From NCBI RefSeq assembly GCF_016019955.1, contig NZ_JAECRZ010000010.1, positions 1-64,000 on the forward strand: a stretch of 64,000 nt of DNA. Direction: 5' to 3'. Below the pieces are notes generated by a model, which was not told the origin of the DNA, did no database searches, and saw only the letters and a program-made list of their open reading frames with translations. The DNA is from Thiosulfatihalobacter marinus. GTDB taxonomy: Bacteria; Pseudomonadota; Alphaproteobacteria; Rhodobacterales; Rhodobacteraceae. Every line of letters begins with the position of its first letter. The stretch's first letter is position 1. Made by a program: the position numbers and the translations under genes. Shown in pieces: positions 27,969-35,402 of the stretch.

Positions 27969-28083
27969 GGCGGAATTCCGCCACAGTTCCACAAAATGCA
28001 CCGAATTCCCCCCAGATCAGGTATTGTGGGGGAAATCGGACCCTAGTCATAGTGCCGGGCGTCCGTTTCACGGCAGGATGCCC
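27969..28083 (+). promoter_or_regulatory. Palindrome-rich leader upstream of a micro-ORF
   Basis: Three inverted repeats occur in 115 bases: a perfect palindrome GGCGGAATTCCGCC (27969-27982), TTCCCCC/GGGGGAA (28006-28012 and 28028-28034), and GGGCGTCC/GGATGCCC (28057-28064 and 28076-28083, one G-U pair). The last one would enclose the AGGA that precedes the ATG at 28085. The surrounding 480-base gap between the response regulator and the WGR gene holds no larger gene. Confidence 0.4.
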
Positions 28084-28084
28084 A

Positions 28085-28156
28085 ATGTCGAGCAACGTGA
28101 ATTTCAACCCAACAAAAACCGTCGCGGACACGCGATACATCCTGGAATTCGCATAA
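28085..28156 (+). CDS. Possible 23-residue micro-ORF
   Basis: An ATG with AGGA nine bases upstream opens a 23-codon frame ending in TAA (product begins MSSNVNFNPTKTVADTRY). It lies between a hairpin-rich leader and a strong terminator, like a small independent transcription unit or an attenuator peptide. The codon run is too short for statistics. The alternative is a non-coding RNA with a chance frame. Confidence 0.3.
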   Translation: MSSNVNFNPTKTVADTRYILEFA

Positions 28157-28182
28157 CACCAAAACACGGGACACTCCCAACT

Positions 28183-28217
28183 CCCCGCGCGCCTGACCAC
28201 CGGACGCGGGGATTTTT
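28183..28217 (+). terminator. Rho-independent terminator
   Basis: CCCCGCG (28183-28189) pairs with CGCGGGG (28205-28211) and is followed by ATTTTTT. The orientation fits plus-strand transcripts from the response-regulator operon or from the micro-ORF unit just upstream. Confidence 0.75.
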
Positions 28218-28417
28218 TCGGGCGGAATCCGTTGGCCAAATCGACACTGTTCTTGCGCAAACAGGTGAAAATCATTGCGAGGAGCACCGCCTCTCTTACG
28301 CCATGGTTCTTTCCCGACGCCGGCATTTCACCGCCACAGATCGTTCCCCGGACATGCGCATCTCCGGCTTGGCCTTCGCCTATTGCACCTCGGATTCGCC
28401 TGAATTAGGGTCACATC

Positions 28418-28645
28418 ATGGCCATCTGCATCCTTTACAAGCCATCCCGGAAAACCCGCCCGCGCTATTACCGCGTCGAATTGGCCATGAACCTGTTCGA
28501 AGAGGTTTCGGTATTGCGCGAATGGGGCGTTGCCGGCGGCAAGGGCCGCATGATGGTGAGCATTTTCGCCAACCTGCGCGACGCGTCGAACGCCGCGGAC
28601 CGATTTCGCCACAAGGCTCTGCGCCGTGGCTACGAGCGCCGCTAG
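28418..28645 (+). CDS. Stand-alone WGR domain protein
   Basis: The 75-residue protein consists almost only of a WGR domain, with the signature variant W-G-V-A-G-G-K-G-R in REWGVAGGKGRMMVSIF. WGR domains in larger proteins, such as PARPs, bind nucleic acid ends. The role of single-domain bacterial versions is not settled. The protein is basic, especially at the C-terminus (FRHKALRRGYERR), consistent with nucleic-acid binding. It lies alone, about 480 bases after the response regulator. Confidence 0.8.
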   Translation: MAICILYKPSRKTRPRYYRVELAMNLFEEVSVLREWGVAGGKGRMMVSIFANLRDASNAADRFRHKALRRGYERR

Positions 28646-28655
28646 ACGCCGGATC

Positions 28656-29852
28656 CTAATTCGTCAACCGCCCCACCGCCGCCGCCAGCACCTGCAATCC
28701 GGTCACAAGATCGCGCTCGTTCGTATCCTCGGCAAAATCGTGGCTGATCCCGCCGATCGACGGCACAAACAGCATCGCGACCGGCATGTGCCGCGCCACA
28801 TTGGTCGCGTCATGCAGCGCCCCCGAAGGCATTTCACGCCACCTGCCCGGCGCCACACGCTCTGACGCCTCGGCCAAGGCGCCTCGCAGACGCGCATCCA
28901 TCGCGACGGGCTCCAGCCCCAGCAGATCGCCCCACTCCACATCCAACCCCCGCGCCCCGGCCACATCGCGCACCGTTGTGCGGATGATCTCTTCCATCTC
29001 CATCAACCGCCCGGTTGACGCATCCCGCCACTGCATCGAAAACGTCGCCTTGCCCGGCACGATCGAACTGGCATTGGGATGCAGGCGCACATGCCCGATG
29101 GTCCACACGGTCGCCGGCGCGACAACCCCGGCAAACGCCGCGTTCAGCCGCGTGTTGATCTCGGACAATGCCTGGAACGCATCCTTGCGCAGATGCATCG
29201 GCGTGGTGCCGGCGTGGTTCTGTTCTCCGGACAGCGTGATCCGCATGTCACGAATGCCCACGATGTCGCTCACAACCCCCACCGCCTCGCCCGCCTGGTC
29301 CAGCCACGGCCCCTGCTCGATATGCATCTCGATAAATCCGCTGAACCGGCCCGGATCCACCCACCCCTGCGCCAGATGCGCCATCCGCCCCCGCGCCTCG
29401 GCAAAGGTCACGCCGTCACGATCGCAAAATCCGTCCGCCACCTCCAGCGAGACCGCGCCTGACCACACAGTGCTGCCAGTGGTCACGCCAAACCGCCCCT
29501 CCTCGTCCTGAAAGGACACTACCGACACGGCCGGACCGCCCGCTTCCCGCGCCGCGCGTGCAATCTCCAGCGCCGCGATCACCCCCAGCGCCCCGTCCAG
29601 CCAGCCGCCCTCGGGCTGGCTGTCGGAATGCGAGCCTAACAGGATCGACGGCCCGTCCACCAGTCCCCAGACCGATCCGACGGGATCGACATGCACCCGC
29701 AACCCGGCCTCGTCCATCCGGCCCATCAACCATTGCCGCGCGGCAATATCGGCATCCGAATAGGCCGGACGTATCACGCCCTTGCCCGCGCCACTGGCAC
29801 CGAACCGGCGCAGGCTGTGCAGGTCGTCCAGGAAACGCTCCGGTCTGATCAT
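28656..29852 (-). CDS. M20-family Zn-dependent amidohydrolase (allantoate/N-carbamoyl amino acid hydrolase type)
   Basis: The 398-residue enzyme belongs to the AtzE/hydantoinase-C branch of peptidase family M20. It hydrolyses carbamoyl or ureido compounds such as allantoate or N-carbamoyl-L-amino acids. Metal and catalytic motifs are [28 protein letters not shown] and [12 protein letters not shown]. The C-terminal [16 protein letters not shown] completes the site. The start at 29852 is preferred because GGGAG lies eight bases upstream. A GTG at 29861 would begin almost on that site. No purine-degradation neighbours help to name the substrate. Confidence 0.87.
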   Translation of the reverse strand: MIRPERFLDDLHSLRRFGASGAGKGVIRPAYSDADIAARQWLMGRMDEAGLRVHVDPVGSVWGLVDGPSILLGSHSDSQPEGGWLDGALGVIAALEIARAAREAGGPAVSVVSFQDEEGRFGVTTGSTVWSGAVSLEVADGFCDRDGVTFAEARGRMAHLAQGWVDPGRFSGFIEMHIEQGPWLDQAGEAVGVVSDIVGIRDMRITLSGEQNHAGTTPMHLRKDAFQALSEINTRLNAAFAGVVAPATVWTIGHVRLHPNASSIVPGKATFSMQWRDASTGRLMEMEEIIRTTVRDVAGARGLDVEWGDLLGLEPVAMDARLRGALAEASERVAPGRWREMPSGALHDATNVARHMPVAMLFVPSIGGISHDFAEDTNERDLVTGLQVLAAAVGRLTN

Positions 29853-29867
29853 GCGCGACACTCCCTC

Positions 29868-29890
29868 TTCATCTTGCCAAAATACTCAAT
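29868..29890 (-). repeat. Single copy of the dispersed GAGTATTT repeat
   Basis: On the minus strand this reads TTGAGTATTTTGGCAAGATG and continues AAG. It matches the arms of the inverted repeat at 9990-10049 and the copy at 41456-41479. It lies in the divergent gap between the M20 hydrolase and the phosphatase genes. Confidence 0.5.
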
Positions 29891-29977
29891 TCCGCGCCCG
29901 CAACAATCGCCGCATGTTCGCCTCTTTCCCCCAAGCCCTGCCTGCCCTACACACGGGACCAGGAAAAGAGGTCTTTC

Positions 29978-30637
29978 ATGCCCCACATCACACTCGTCCG
30001 CCACGGCCAGGCCAATACTATGGCGCGCGACGAAATCTCCTATGACAAACTTTCGCCGCTGGGCCACCAACAGGCGCGCTGGCTGGGCGGGCATATGCAA
30101 TCCACCGGCGACCGGTTTCAAAGGGTCTATACCGGCACCATGCGCCGGCATGTGGAAACCGCGCACAGCATGGGCGCACCGGATCACGCCGCCATCATTC
30201 AGGATGCGCGCCTCAACGAATTTGCCTATTTCACCCTCTCGCAGCTGATGGAGGAACAGCACGGCCTGCCCGTGCCCACCGAACGCGAAGGCTTTGTCAG
30301 CCACCTGCCCGCCGTTCTGGGCGCCTGGGAACGCGGTGAAATCGAAGGCGCTCCCGAAACCCACGATGCCTTTGCCGCGCGGATCCGCGACGCGATGGAC
30401 GAAATCGCGGCCGGTCAGGGGCGGGCGCTCGTGGTCACGTCAGGCGGGCTGATCGGCACGGTGCTGCGCCAGACACTGGCGCTGGATGTCTCGGGCTGGT
30501 CGCAGATGTGCCTGGCCATCATGAACACATCGGTCCACCGCTGGCAGATGGTCCTGGGCCGCCCGCTCCTGACCCAGTTCAACAACGTGTCTCACCTGGA
30601 ACACCCTGATCGGCACCACGCACAGACACATCTTTGA
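29978..30637 (+). CDS. Histidine phosphatase superfamily protein
   Basis: The 219-residue protein carries the phosphohistidine signature LVRHGQANT at its N-terminus, with a second histidine expected in VTSGG-type context (ALVVTSGGLIGTVLR). The matching motifs place it in the phosphoglycerate mutase-like clan, but the substrate is unknown. It stands alone between a divergent hydrolase gene and a convergent zinc-finger gene. The dispersed repeat core occurs in a diverged form after its stop (30662-30675). Confidence 0.85.
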   Translation: MPHITLVRHGQANTMARDEISYDKLSPLGHQQARWLGGHMQSTGDRFQRVYTGTMRRHVETAHSMGAPDHAAIIQDARLNEFAYFTLSQLMEEQHGLPVPTEREGFVSHLPAVLGAWERGEIEGAPETHDAFAARIRDAMDEIAAGQGRALVVTSGGLIGTVLRQTLALDVSGWSQMCLAIMNTSVHRWQMVLGRPLLTQFNNVSHLEHPDRHHAQTHL

Positions 30638-30689
30638 AAAGGCGCCCGGCCCTTTCAGTGTTCCAAGAATACTCAAAAAAGGATTTGCG

Positions 30690-30872
30690 TCAGGCCGCCG
30701 TGTCTGCGTGATCCTTCTGCACGTACTTGCAGTCGCAATACGGGCATTCCACCCAACCGGTCGCGCTCGGGATCTGCAACCAGACGCGCGGATGCCCCAG
30801 CGCGCCTTCGCCGCCGTCACAGGCCACGCGATAGCTGTCGACAATCTTGGTTTCGGGCGCTTGGATGGTCAT
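30690..30872 (-). CDS. Small zinc-finger (CHCC, NDUFS6-like) protein
   Basis: The 60-residue protein has a C...H...CxxC arrangement ([19 protein letters not shown], then [12 protein letters not shown]), typical of the zf-CHCC family related to the complex I subunit NDUFS6. Such small proteins are widespread in alphaproteobacteria. A structural or assembly role in respiration is only suggested by homology. The ATG at 30872 is chosen because homology begins after it. The frame extends to 30905 without support. Confidence 0.85.
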   Translation of the reverse strand: MTIQAPETKIVDSYRVACDGGEGALGHPRVWLQIPSATGWVECPYCDCKYVQKDHADTAA

Positions 30873-30978
30873 TGCAGGCTGGTCCTCTGATTGAAAACAC
30901 CGCATCCCGGTTGTTGTTCGGGGCCGGTTTCTTTAGGTGCGAATATGATTGAATGCGCAGCCGGGAGCAAGTGCAGCC

Positions 30979-31914
30979 ATGACGCAGAACGCCATCGAAA
31001 TCCGCCGCCTGACCAAGACCTACCGCGCCGGGCGCGGCGCTCCGGAAAAACAGGCGCTCAGGGGGATCGATCTCGACATCCCCGCCGGCTCGATCTTTGG
31101 CCTTCTCGGCCCCAATGGCGCGGGCAAATCCACCATGATCAACATCATGGCCGGGCTTGTCACGAAAACCTCCGGCAGCGTGTGCATCTGGGGCTTTGAT
31201 CAGGACGAAAACCCGCGCCAGTCCCGCGCCGCCATCGGGGTGATGCCACAGGAGCTGAATCTGGATCCCTTTTTCACCCCGCGCGGCGCGCTCGAAGTCC
31301 AGGCCGGGCTGTACGGCGTTCCCAAATCCCAGCGCCGGAGCGATGAAATCCTTGAAATGGTCGGCCTGACGGACAAGGCCGAAGCCTATGCCCGCACGCT
31401 TTCGGGCGGGATGCGGCGGCGGCTGTTGCTGGGCAAGGCGCTGGTGCATCACCCGCGCATCCTGGTGCTGGACGAACCGACCGCCGGGGTGGATATCGAG
31501 CTGCGCCGGATGCTCTGGACCAATATCCGCAAGCTCAACGCCGAACGCGGCATGACCATCATCCTGACCACCCATTATCTGGAAGAGGCCGAAGAGATGT
31601 GCGACGAAATCGCCATCATCCATCACGGTGCGCTGGTCGCGCGCGACAGCACCGCCAACCTGCTGGGTCAGATGGACGCCAAATGCATGGTGATCGACCC
31701 GGTCGATCCGCCGGCCCGCCTGCCCGTTGGCGCCGGGCTTGACGTCAGCACACGCCCTGACGGCGCGCTGGTGATCAGCTATCGCGCCAGCCACACCACC
31801 GCCGAGGACGTGCTGCGCGCCGTGCACGCGGCCGGCATCGCGATTCGCGACGTGAAAACCCAACAGGCCGATCTGGAAGACGTTTTCCTGGAACTGACCC
31901 GCAGCCGCGCATGA
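30979..31914 (+). CDS. ABC transporter ATP-binding protein without a neighbouring permease
   Basis: The 311-residue ATPase has Walker A GPNGAGKSTMINIMAG, signature LSGGMRRRLLLGKAL, Walker B ILVLDEPTAGVDIEL and a C-terminal extension. This is the form of ABC-2 type (CcmA/DrrA-like) exporters. The usual membrane subunit is not adjacent: both flanking genes are on the other strand and unrelated. The start is set at 30979 because upstream codons give a non-homologous stretch beginning with TTG. Substrate unknown. Confidence 0.88.
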   Translation: MTQNAIEIRRLTKTYRAGRGAPEKQALRGIDLDIPAGSIFGLLGPNGAGKSTMINIMAGLVTKTSGSVCIWGFDQDENPRQSRAAIGVMPQELNLDPFFTPRGALEVQAGLYGVPKSQRRSDEILEMVGLTDKAEAYARTLSGGMRRRLLLGKALVHHPRILVLDEPTAGVDIELRRMLWTNIRKLNAERGMTIILTTHYLEEAEEMCDEIAIIHHGALVARDSTANLLGQMDAKCMVIDPVDPPARLPVGAGLDVSTRPDGALVISYRASHTTAEDVLRAVHAAGIAIRDVKTQQADLEDVFLELTRSRA

Positions 31915-31950
31915 ACCCGGCGGGGCGGCACTGCCCCCCGCCGCGCCTGA

Positions 31951-32265
31951 TCACATCTCCATCGCTTCCGCGATTTCGACGGTGCCCTGACCGCCTTCCA
32001 GGATCGGGCACCCCTTGGCAATCTCGATCGCCGCGTCCATGTCGGCGGCATTGATCAGCGTGTAGCCCGATACCGGGTTGGCCCCGCCATTGTCCTCGAC
32101 ACCAGTGGCGGTCACGGTCTTGCTCATGCCCGCCGGATTGCCCCCGTCCACGAGGTTTTCGCCAATTCCGCCCATCCAGGCCATCCAGGCGGCCATCACC
32201 TTTTCACCTTCTTCCGGTGAGTCGGGACGGCCGCCGCCGTGGTAGATCATCATGAATTTCGGCAT
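31951..32265 (-). CDS. YciI-like (DGPF) protein
   Basis: The 104-residue protein begins MPKFMMIYHGG and has the ferredoxin-like YCII/DGPF fold with VSGYTLINAADMDAAIEIAKGCPIL. The family includes dehydrochlorinase-like and sigma-factor-associated proteins, but most members are of unknown function. It is the third gene of an ArsR - SRPBCC - YciI set, a common bacterial grouping, so it is probably regulated by the ArsR-type repressor. Confidence 0.85.
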   Translation of the reverse strand: MPKFMMIYHGGGRPDSPEEGEKVMAAWMAWMGGIGENLVDGGNPAGMSKTVTATGVEDNGGANPVSGYTLINAADMDAAIEIAKGCPILEGGQGTVEIAEAMEM

Positions 32266-32292
32266 TTCAATTCTCCCTGTTTTCAGTTGGTT

Positions 32293-32721
32293 CTAGGTAA
32301 AAAGTGCTTCCAGCTTGTTGAGCGACGATCCCCAGCCGCTTTCGTGGTTCCTGGCGGCGTCATCGCTGCTCAATTCACGATGATCCACGATCAGCCGTGC
32401 CCCCTCGGGGGTCTCTGCAATCGTGAATGTCACATGGCTTTCCGGCCCGCGTGCATCACCCTCGTCATGCCAGGCCCAGGTGAACCCGACGGAACGGGGT
32501 GGATCATAGCTGGTCACATGGCCCGAGACCTTGAACCGCTGCCCCTCGTCGTTCACCATGACGGAAAACCACGGCCCCGGGCGCGACAGGTCCAGATCAT
32601 GTTCCGGCACATGCAGCCCTTCCGGCCCCCACCATTGCAGCAGATCCGCCTGCCGGGTCACGGCCGCAAAAAGCCGCTCGGGGGCCACGGAAAAACTGCG
32701 CTCCAGCCGAATATCGCTCAT
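32293..32721 (-). CDS. SRPBCC/AHSA1 (START-like) domain protein
   Basis: The 142-residue protein belongs to the Aha1-C-terminal/CalC-like START fold. SVAPERLFAAVTRQADLLQWWGPEG at the N-terminus and WGSSLNKLEALF at the end are typical. These proteins bind small hydrophobic ligands in a cavity. Its start overlaps the ArsR-type gene by four bases, so the two are translationally coupled. The ligand is unknown. Confidence 0.9.
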   Translation of the reverse strand: MSDIRLERSFSVAPERLFAAVTRQADLLQWWGPEGLHVPEHDLDLSRPGPWFSVMVNDEGQRFKVSGHVTSYDPPRSVGFTWAWHDEGDARGPESHVTFTIAETPEGARLIVDHRELSSDDAARNHESGWGSSLNKLEALFT

Positions 32722-33038
32722 GTATCCTCCTCGTTCAGCATCGCTTCAAGCCGGTCCAGGCCCGCTTGCCAGAAGCTGCGATGATCCATCGTCCAGTTTG
32801 AAATGGCCCGTAACGCCTCCGGGCGCACGGAATACAGACGCCGCGTGCCCTCGGCCCGCTGCTGCACCAGCCCCGCATTGCGTAAAACCTTGAGATGACG
32901 CGACACCGCCGGCCCGCTGATATGCGCATCCTGAACCAGCGCGCCCGCCGGCAGTTCCCCTTCGGCCATCATGCGCTCCACCATGGCCAGCCGGGTCTGA
33001 TCCGCAAGCGCGGCAAAAGTATCGGTAAGTCGGGTCAT
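32718..33038 (-). CDS. ArsR-family winged-helix repressor
   Basis: The 106-residue regulator has the ArsR winged-helix fold (LADQTRLAMVERMMAEGELPAGALVQDAHISGPAVSRHLKVLRNAGL). There are no cysteine-based metal sites of the ArsR/SmtB kind, so it is probably of the non-metal branch that accompanies AHSA1-type genes. It is the first gene of the three-gene operon. A perfect inverted repeat lies eleven bases upstream of its start and is the likely auto-regulatory operator. Confidence 0.92.
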   Translation of the reverse strand: MTRLTDTFAALADQTRLAMVERMMAEGELPAGALVQDAHISGPAVSRHLKVLRNAGLVQQRAEGTRRLYSVRPEALRAISNWTMDHRSFWQAGLDRLEAMLNEEDT

Positions 33039-33048
33039 GTCCTACTAT

Positions 33049-33064
33049 TTAACATTATTGTTAA
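33049..33064. promoter_or_regulatory. Probable operator of the ArsR-SRPBCC-YciI operon
   Basis: TTAACA (33049-33054) and TGTTAA (33059-33064) form a perfect 6-4-6 inverted repeat in an AT-rich block immediately upstream of the ArsR-type gene. Winged-helix ArsR dimers bind sites of this size. The site overlaps the only room available for a promoter, so autorepression is expected. Confidence 0.6.
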
Positions 33065-33131
33065 TTAATAGGTAGCCCCCTTCGTTCACGAAACCGTGAA
33101 CACCGCACGGGCACAAGGCCGATCCCGAAAA

Positions 33132-34007
33132 TCACGCCACGAAATCCGCGTGCCCATATCCCTGAATGAACAAAAGCGCGCTCAGGTCGCCATGGTTGAT
33201 CCGGATGTCACACTCGGCCGCCACCGACGGTTTGGCGTGCAGCGCCACCCCGGCCCCGGCCAGCCCCAGCATTCCCAGATCATTGGCCCCGTCGCCCACG
33301 GCCATCACGTCATCATGGGCCAGCCCCAGCCGGGCGGTGATCTCCCTGAGCGCCTGCACCTTGGCCTCGCGCCCCAGGATGGGCCGCGCCACATCGCCGC
33401 TCAGCACACCGTTTTCTACCAACAGCGTATTGGCCCGGTTCTCGTCAAAGCCCAGCTCCTCCGCCACACGGGCCGTGAACGCCGTGAACCCGCCCGACAC
33501 CAGCGCCGCATAGGCTCCGTGCGCCTTCATCGTCGCCAGCAAAGCCTTGCCCCCCGGCATAAGCGTGATCCGCTCGGCCAGAACCTTGCCAATCACGCCC
33601 TCGTCCAGCCCTTTCAGCAATCCAACCCGTTCCGTCAGCGCGCCTTCGAAATCCAACTCGCCATTCATTGCCCGCGCGGTGATATCCTTGACCCGCTCGC
33701 CAACGCCCGCCTCGTCCGCCAGCTCATCAATGCATTCCTGCCGGATCATGGTGCTGTCCATATCCGCCAGCAGCATTTTCTTGCGCCGCCCGGCAACCGG
33801 CTGAATCACAAGATCCACGCCCATGCCCTGAAGATCCGCCCAGACATCCCAGCGATTGTCCGGCATCACCTCCAGGGTGAAATCGGCGGCCTCATCCACC
33901 GCCAGCCAGTTCGCATCCCCCCCGCCCCAGGCATTGCGCAACGACTCGATCAGCGCAGGGTCAAGCGAAGGCGTGGCGGGCGAGGTCAGAAGCGTCGCAA
34001 CATACAT
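33132..34007 (-). CDS. serB: Phosphoserine phosphatase
   Basis: The 291-residue HAD-type enzyme carries out the last step of serine synthesis, hydrolysing O-phosphoserine. An N-terminal ACT-like region precedes the phosphatase domain, with nucleophile D82 and acid D84 in LLADMDSTMIRQE and the metal motif GDGANDLGMLGLAGAG. The start at 34007 (MYVATLLTSP) is favoured by the length and by GGAA upstream. An ATG eight codons earlier is possible. It is divergent from serC-serA, so the whole pathway is clustered here. Confidence 0.93.
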   Translation of the reverse strand: MYVATLLTSPATPSLDPALIESLRNAWGGGDANWLAVDEAADFTLEVMPDNRWDVWADLQGMGVDLVIQPVAGRRKKMLLADMDSTMIRQECIDELADEAGVGERVKDITARAMNGELDFEGALTERVGLLKGLDEGVIGKVLAERITLMPGGKALLATMKAHGAYAALVSGGFTAFTARVAEELGFDENRANTLLVENGVLSGDVARPILGREAKVQALREITARLGLAHDDVMAVGDGANDLGMLGLAGAGVALHAKPSVAAECDIRINHGDLSALLFIQGYGHADFVA

Positions 34008-34075
34008 GGGAAAGTTTCCGATAGTGGTCATTCAGGGTCGCTTTTCAGCTTTCAAGCGGCGCTATAGCGACATTT

Positions 34076-34141
34076 TTGCGGTTGTGGAACCGCAATCCCC
34101 CGTCTATTCCCGGCGGCGGGACACCTCTCCCCAACGAGAGG
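34076..34141 (+). promoter_or_regulatory. Structured serC leader (candidate serC RNA motif)
   Basis: The leader has a perfect 8-bp hairpin with a GTGG loop (34076-34095, TTGCGGTT/AACCGCAA). A second perfect hairpin, CCTCTC/GAGAGG, lies at 34124-34141, 24 bases before the serC start. A conserved RNA called the serC motif has been described upstream of serC in alphaproteobacteria. Location and form agree, but I cannot confirm the match to its covariance model. Confidence 0.5.
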
Positions 34142-34165
34142 CATTTATCTGTAAGGATAGCATTG

Positions 34166-35320
34166 ATGGCTACTCAGCAACCGGCAACGCGGCCGGCAAA
34201 TCCGCGTTTTTCCTCTGGCCCCTGCGCCAAACCCCCCACATTCACGCTCGAAAAGCTCGCCGATGCCGCGTTGGGCCGCAGCCACCGTGCCGCCGTTGGC
34301 AAGGACAAGCTGAAGGCCGCGATCGAAGGCACGCGCGAGGTGCTGGGCATCCCGGCCGATTACAAGATCGGCATTGTTCCCGCGTCGGATACCGGTGCGG
34401 TCGAGATGGCGCTGTGGTCGCTTCTGGGCGAGCGCAAGGTCGAGATGCTGGCCTGGGAAAGCTTTGGCGCGGGTTGGGTCACGGATGTCGTGAAACAGCT
34501 CAAGATCGACGCAGACGTCAAAACCGCCGATTATGGCCAGATCGTCAATCTCGCTTCGGTCGATTTCAACAACGATGTCGTGTTTACCTGGAATGGCACC
34601 ACGTCGGGCGTGCGCGTTCCCGATGGCGACTGGATTGCCGACAACCGCACCGGCCTGACCATCTGCGATGCCACCTCGGCGGCCTTCGCGATGGACCTGC
34701 CCTGGGACAAGCTCGATGTGACCACCTTCTCCTGGCAGAAAGTGCTGGGCGGCGAAGCGGCCCACGGTATGGTGATCCTGTCCCCGCGCGCGGTGGAACG
34801 TCTTGAATCCTACACACCCGCATGGCCGCTGCCGAAAATCTTTCGCCTGACAAAAGGCGGCAAGCTGATTGACGGCATCTTCACCGGCGCCACCATCAAC
34901 ACGCCGTCGATGCTGGCGGTCGAAGATTACCTCTTCGCGCTGGACTGGGCGCGCTCGGTGGGCGGCCTGAAAGGCCTGATCGCTCGGGCGGATGCCAACG
35001 CGCAGGCCGTGTTCGATTTCTGCGACGCCAACGACTGGATCGCCAACCTGGCCAAGGATGACGCGACCCGCTCGAACACCTCGGTATGCCTGAAATTCAC
35101 CGATGACCGCATCGCCGACGGTGCGGCATTCGCCAAGGCCGTGGCCAAGCGCCTGGAGAACGAAAACATCGCTCTGGACATCGGCGCCTACCGCGACGCG
35201 CCCGCGGGCCTGCGCATCTGGTGCGGCGGTACGGTCGAAACCTCGGATATTCAGGCCATGCTGCCCTGGCTGGCCTGGGCATTCGAAGCCGAGATCACCG
35301 CCCAGACCAAAGCCGCCTGA
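34166..35320 (+). CDS. serC: Phosphoserine transaminase
   Basis: The 384-residue PLP enzyme converts 3-phosphohydroxypyruvate and glutamate to phosphoserine. The Schiff-base lysine is K192 in [11 protein letters not shown], and [13 protein letters not shown] is the family's N-terminal substrate region. The start at 34166 follows TAAGGATAG and matches the conserved MATQ-type start. An upstream frame runs through the structured leader and is not coding. Gene order serC - serA (gap 82 bases) indicates an operon. The same enzyme can act in pyridoxine synthesis. Confidence 0.96.
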   Translation: MATQQPATRPANPRFSSGPCAKPPTFTLEKLADAALGRSHRAAVGKDKLKAAIEGTREVLGIPADYKIGIVPASDTGAVEMALWSLLGERKVEMLAWESFGAGWVTDVVKQLKIDADVKTADYGQIVNLASVDFNNDVVFTWNGTTSGVRVPDGDWIADNRTGLTICDATSAAFAMDLPWDKLDVTTFSWQKVLGGEAAHGMVILSPRAVERLESYTPAWPLPKIFRLTKGGKLIDGIFTGATINTPSMLAVEDYLFALDWARSVGGLKGLIARADANAQAVFDFCDANDWIANLAKDDATRSNTSVCLKFTDDRIADGAAFAKAVAKRLENENIALDIGAYRDAPAGLRIWCGGTVETSDIQAMLPWLAWAFEAEITAQTKAA

Positions 35321-35402
35321 TCGGTGCGCCCCCAACACGACACCGCAGGGTGCGCATTCACTGCGCATCCCCCCTCTCTCTCAGTTTCAAAGGACCATCA
35401 CC

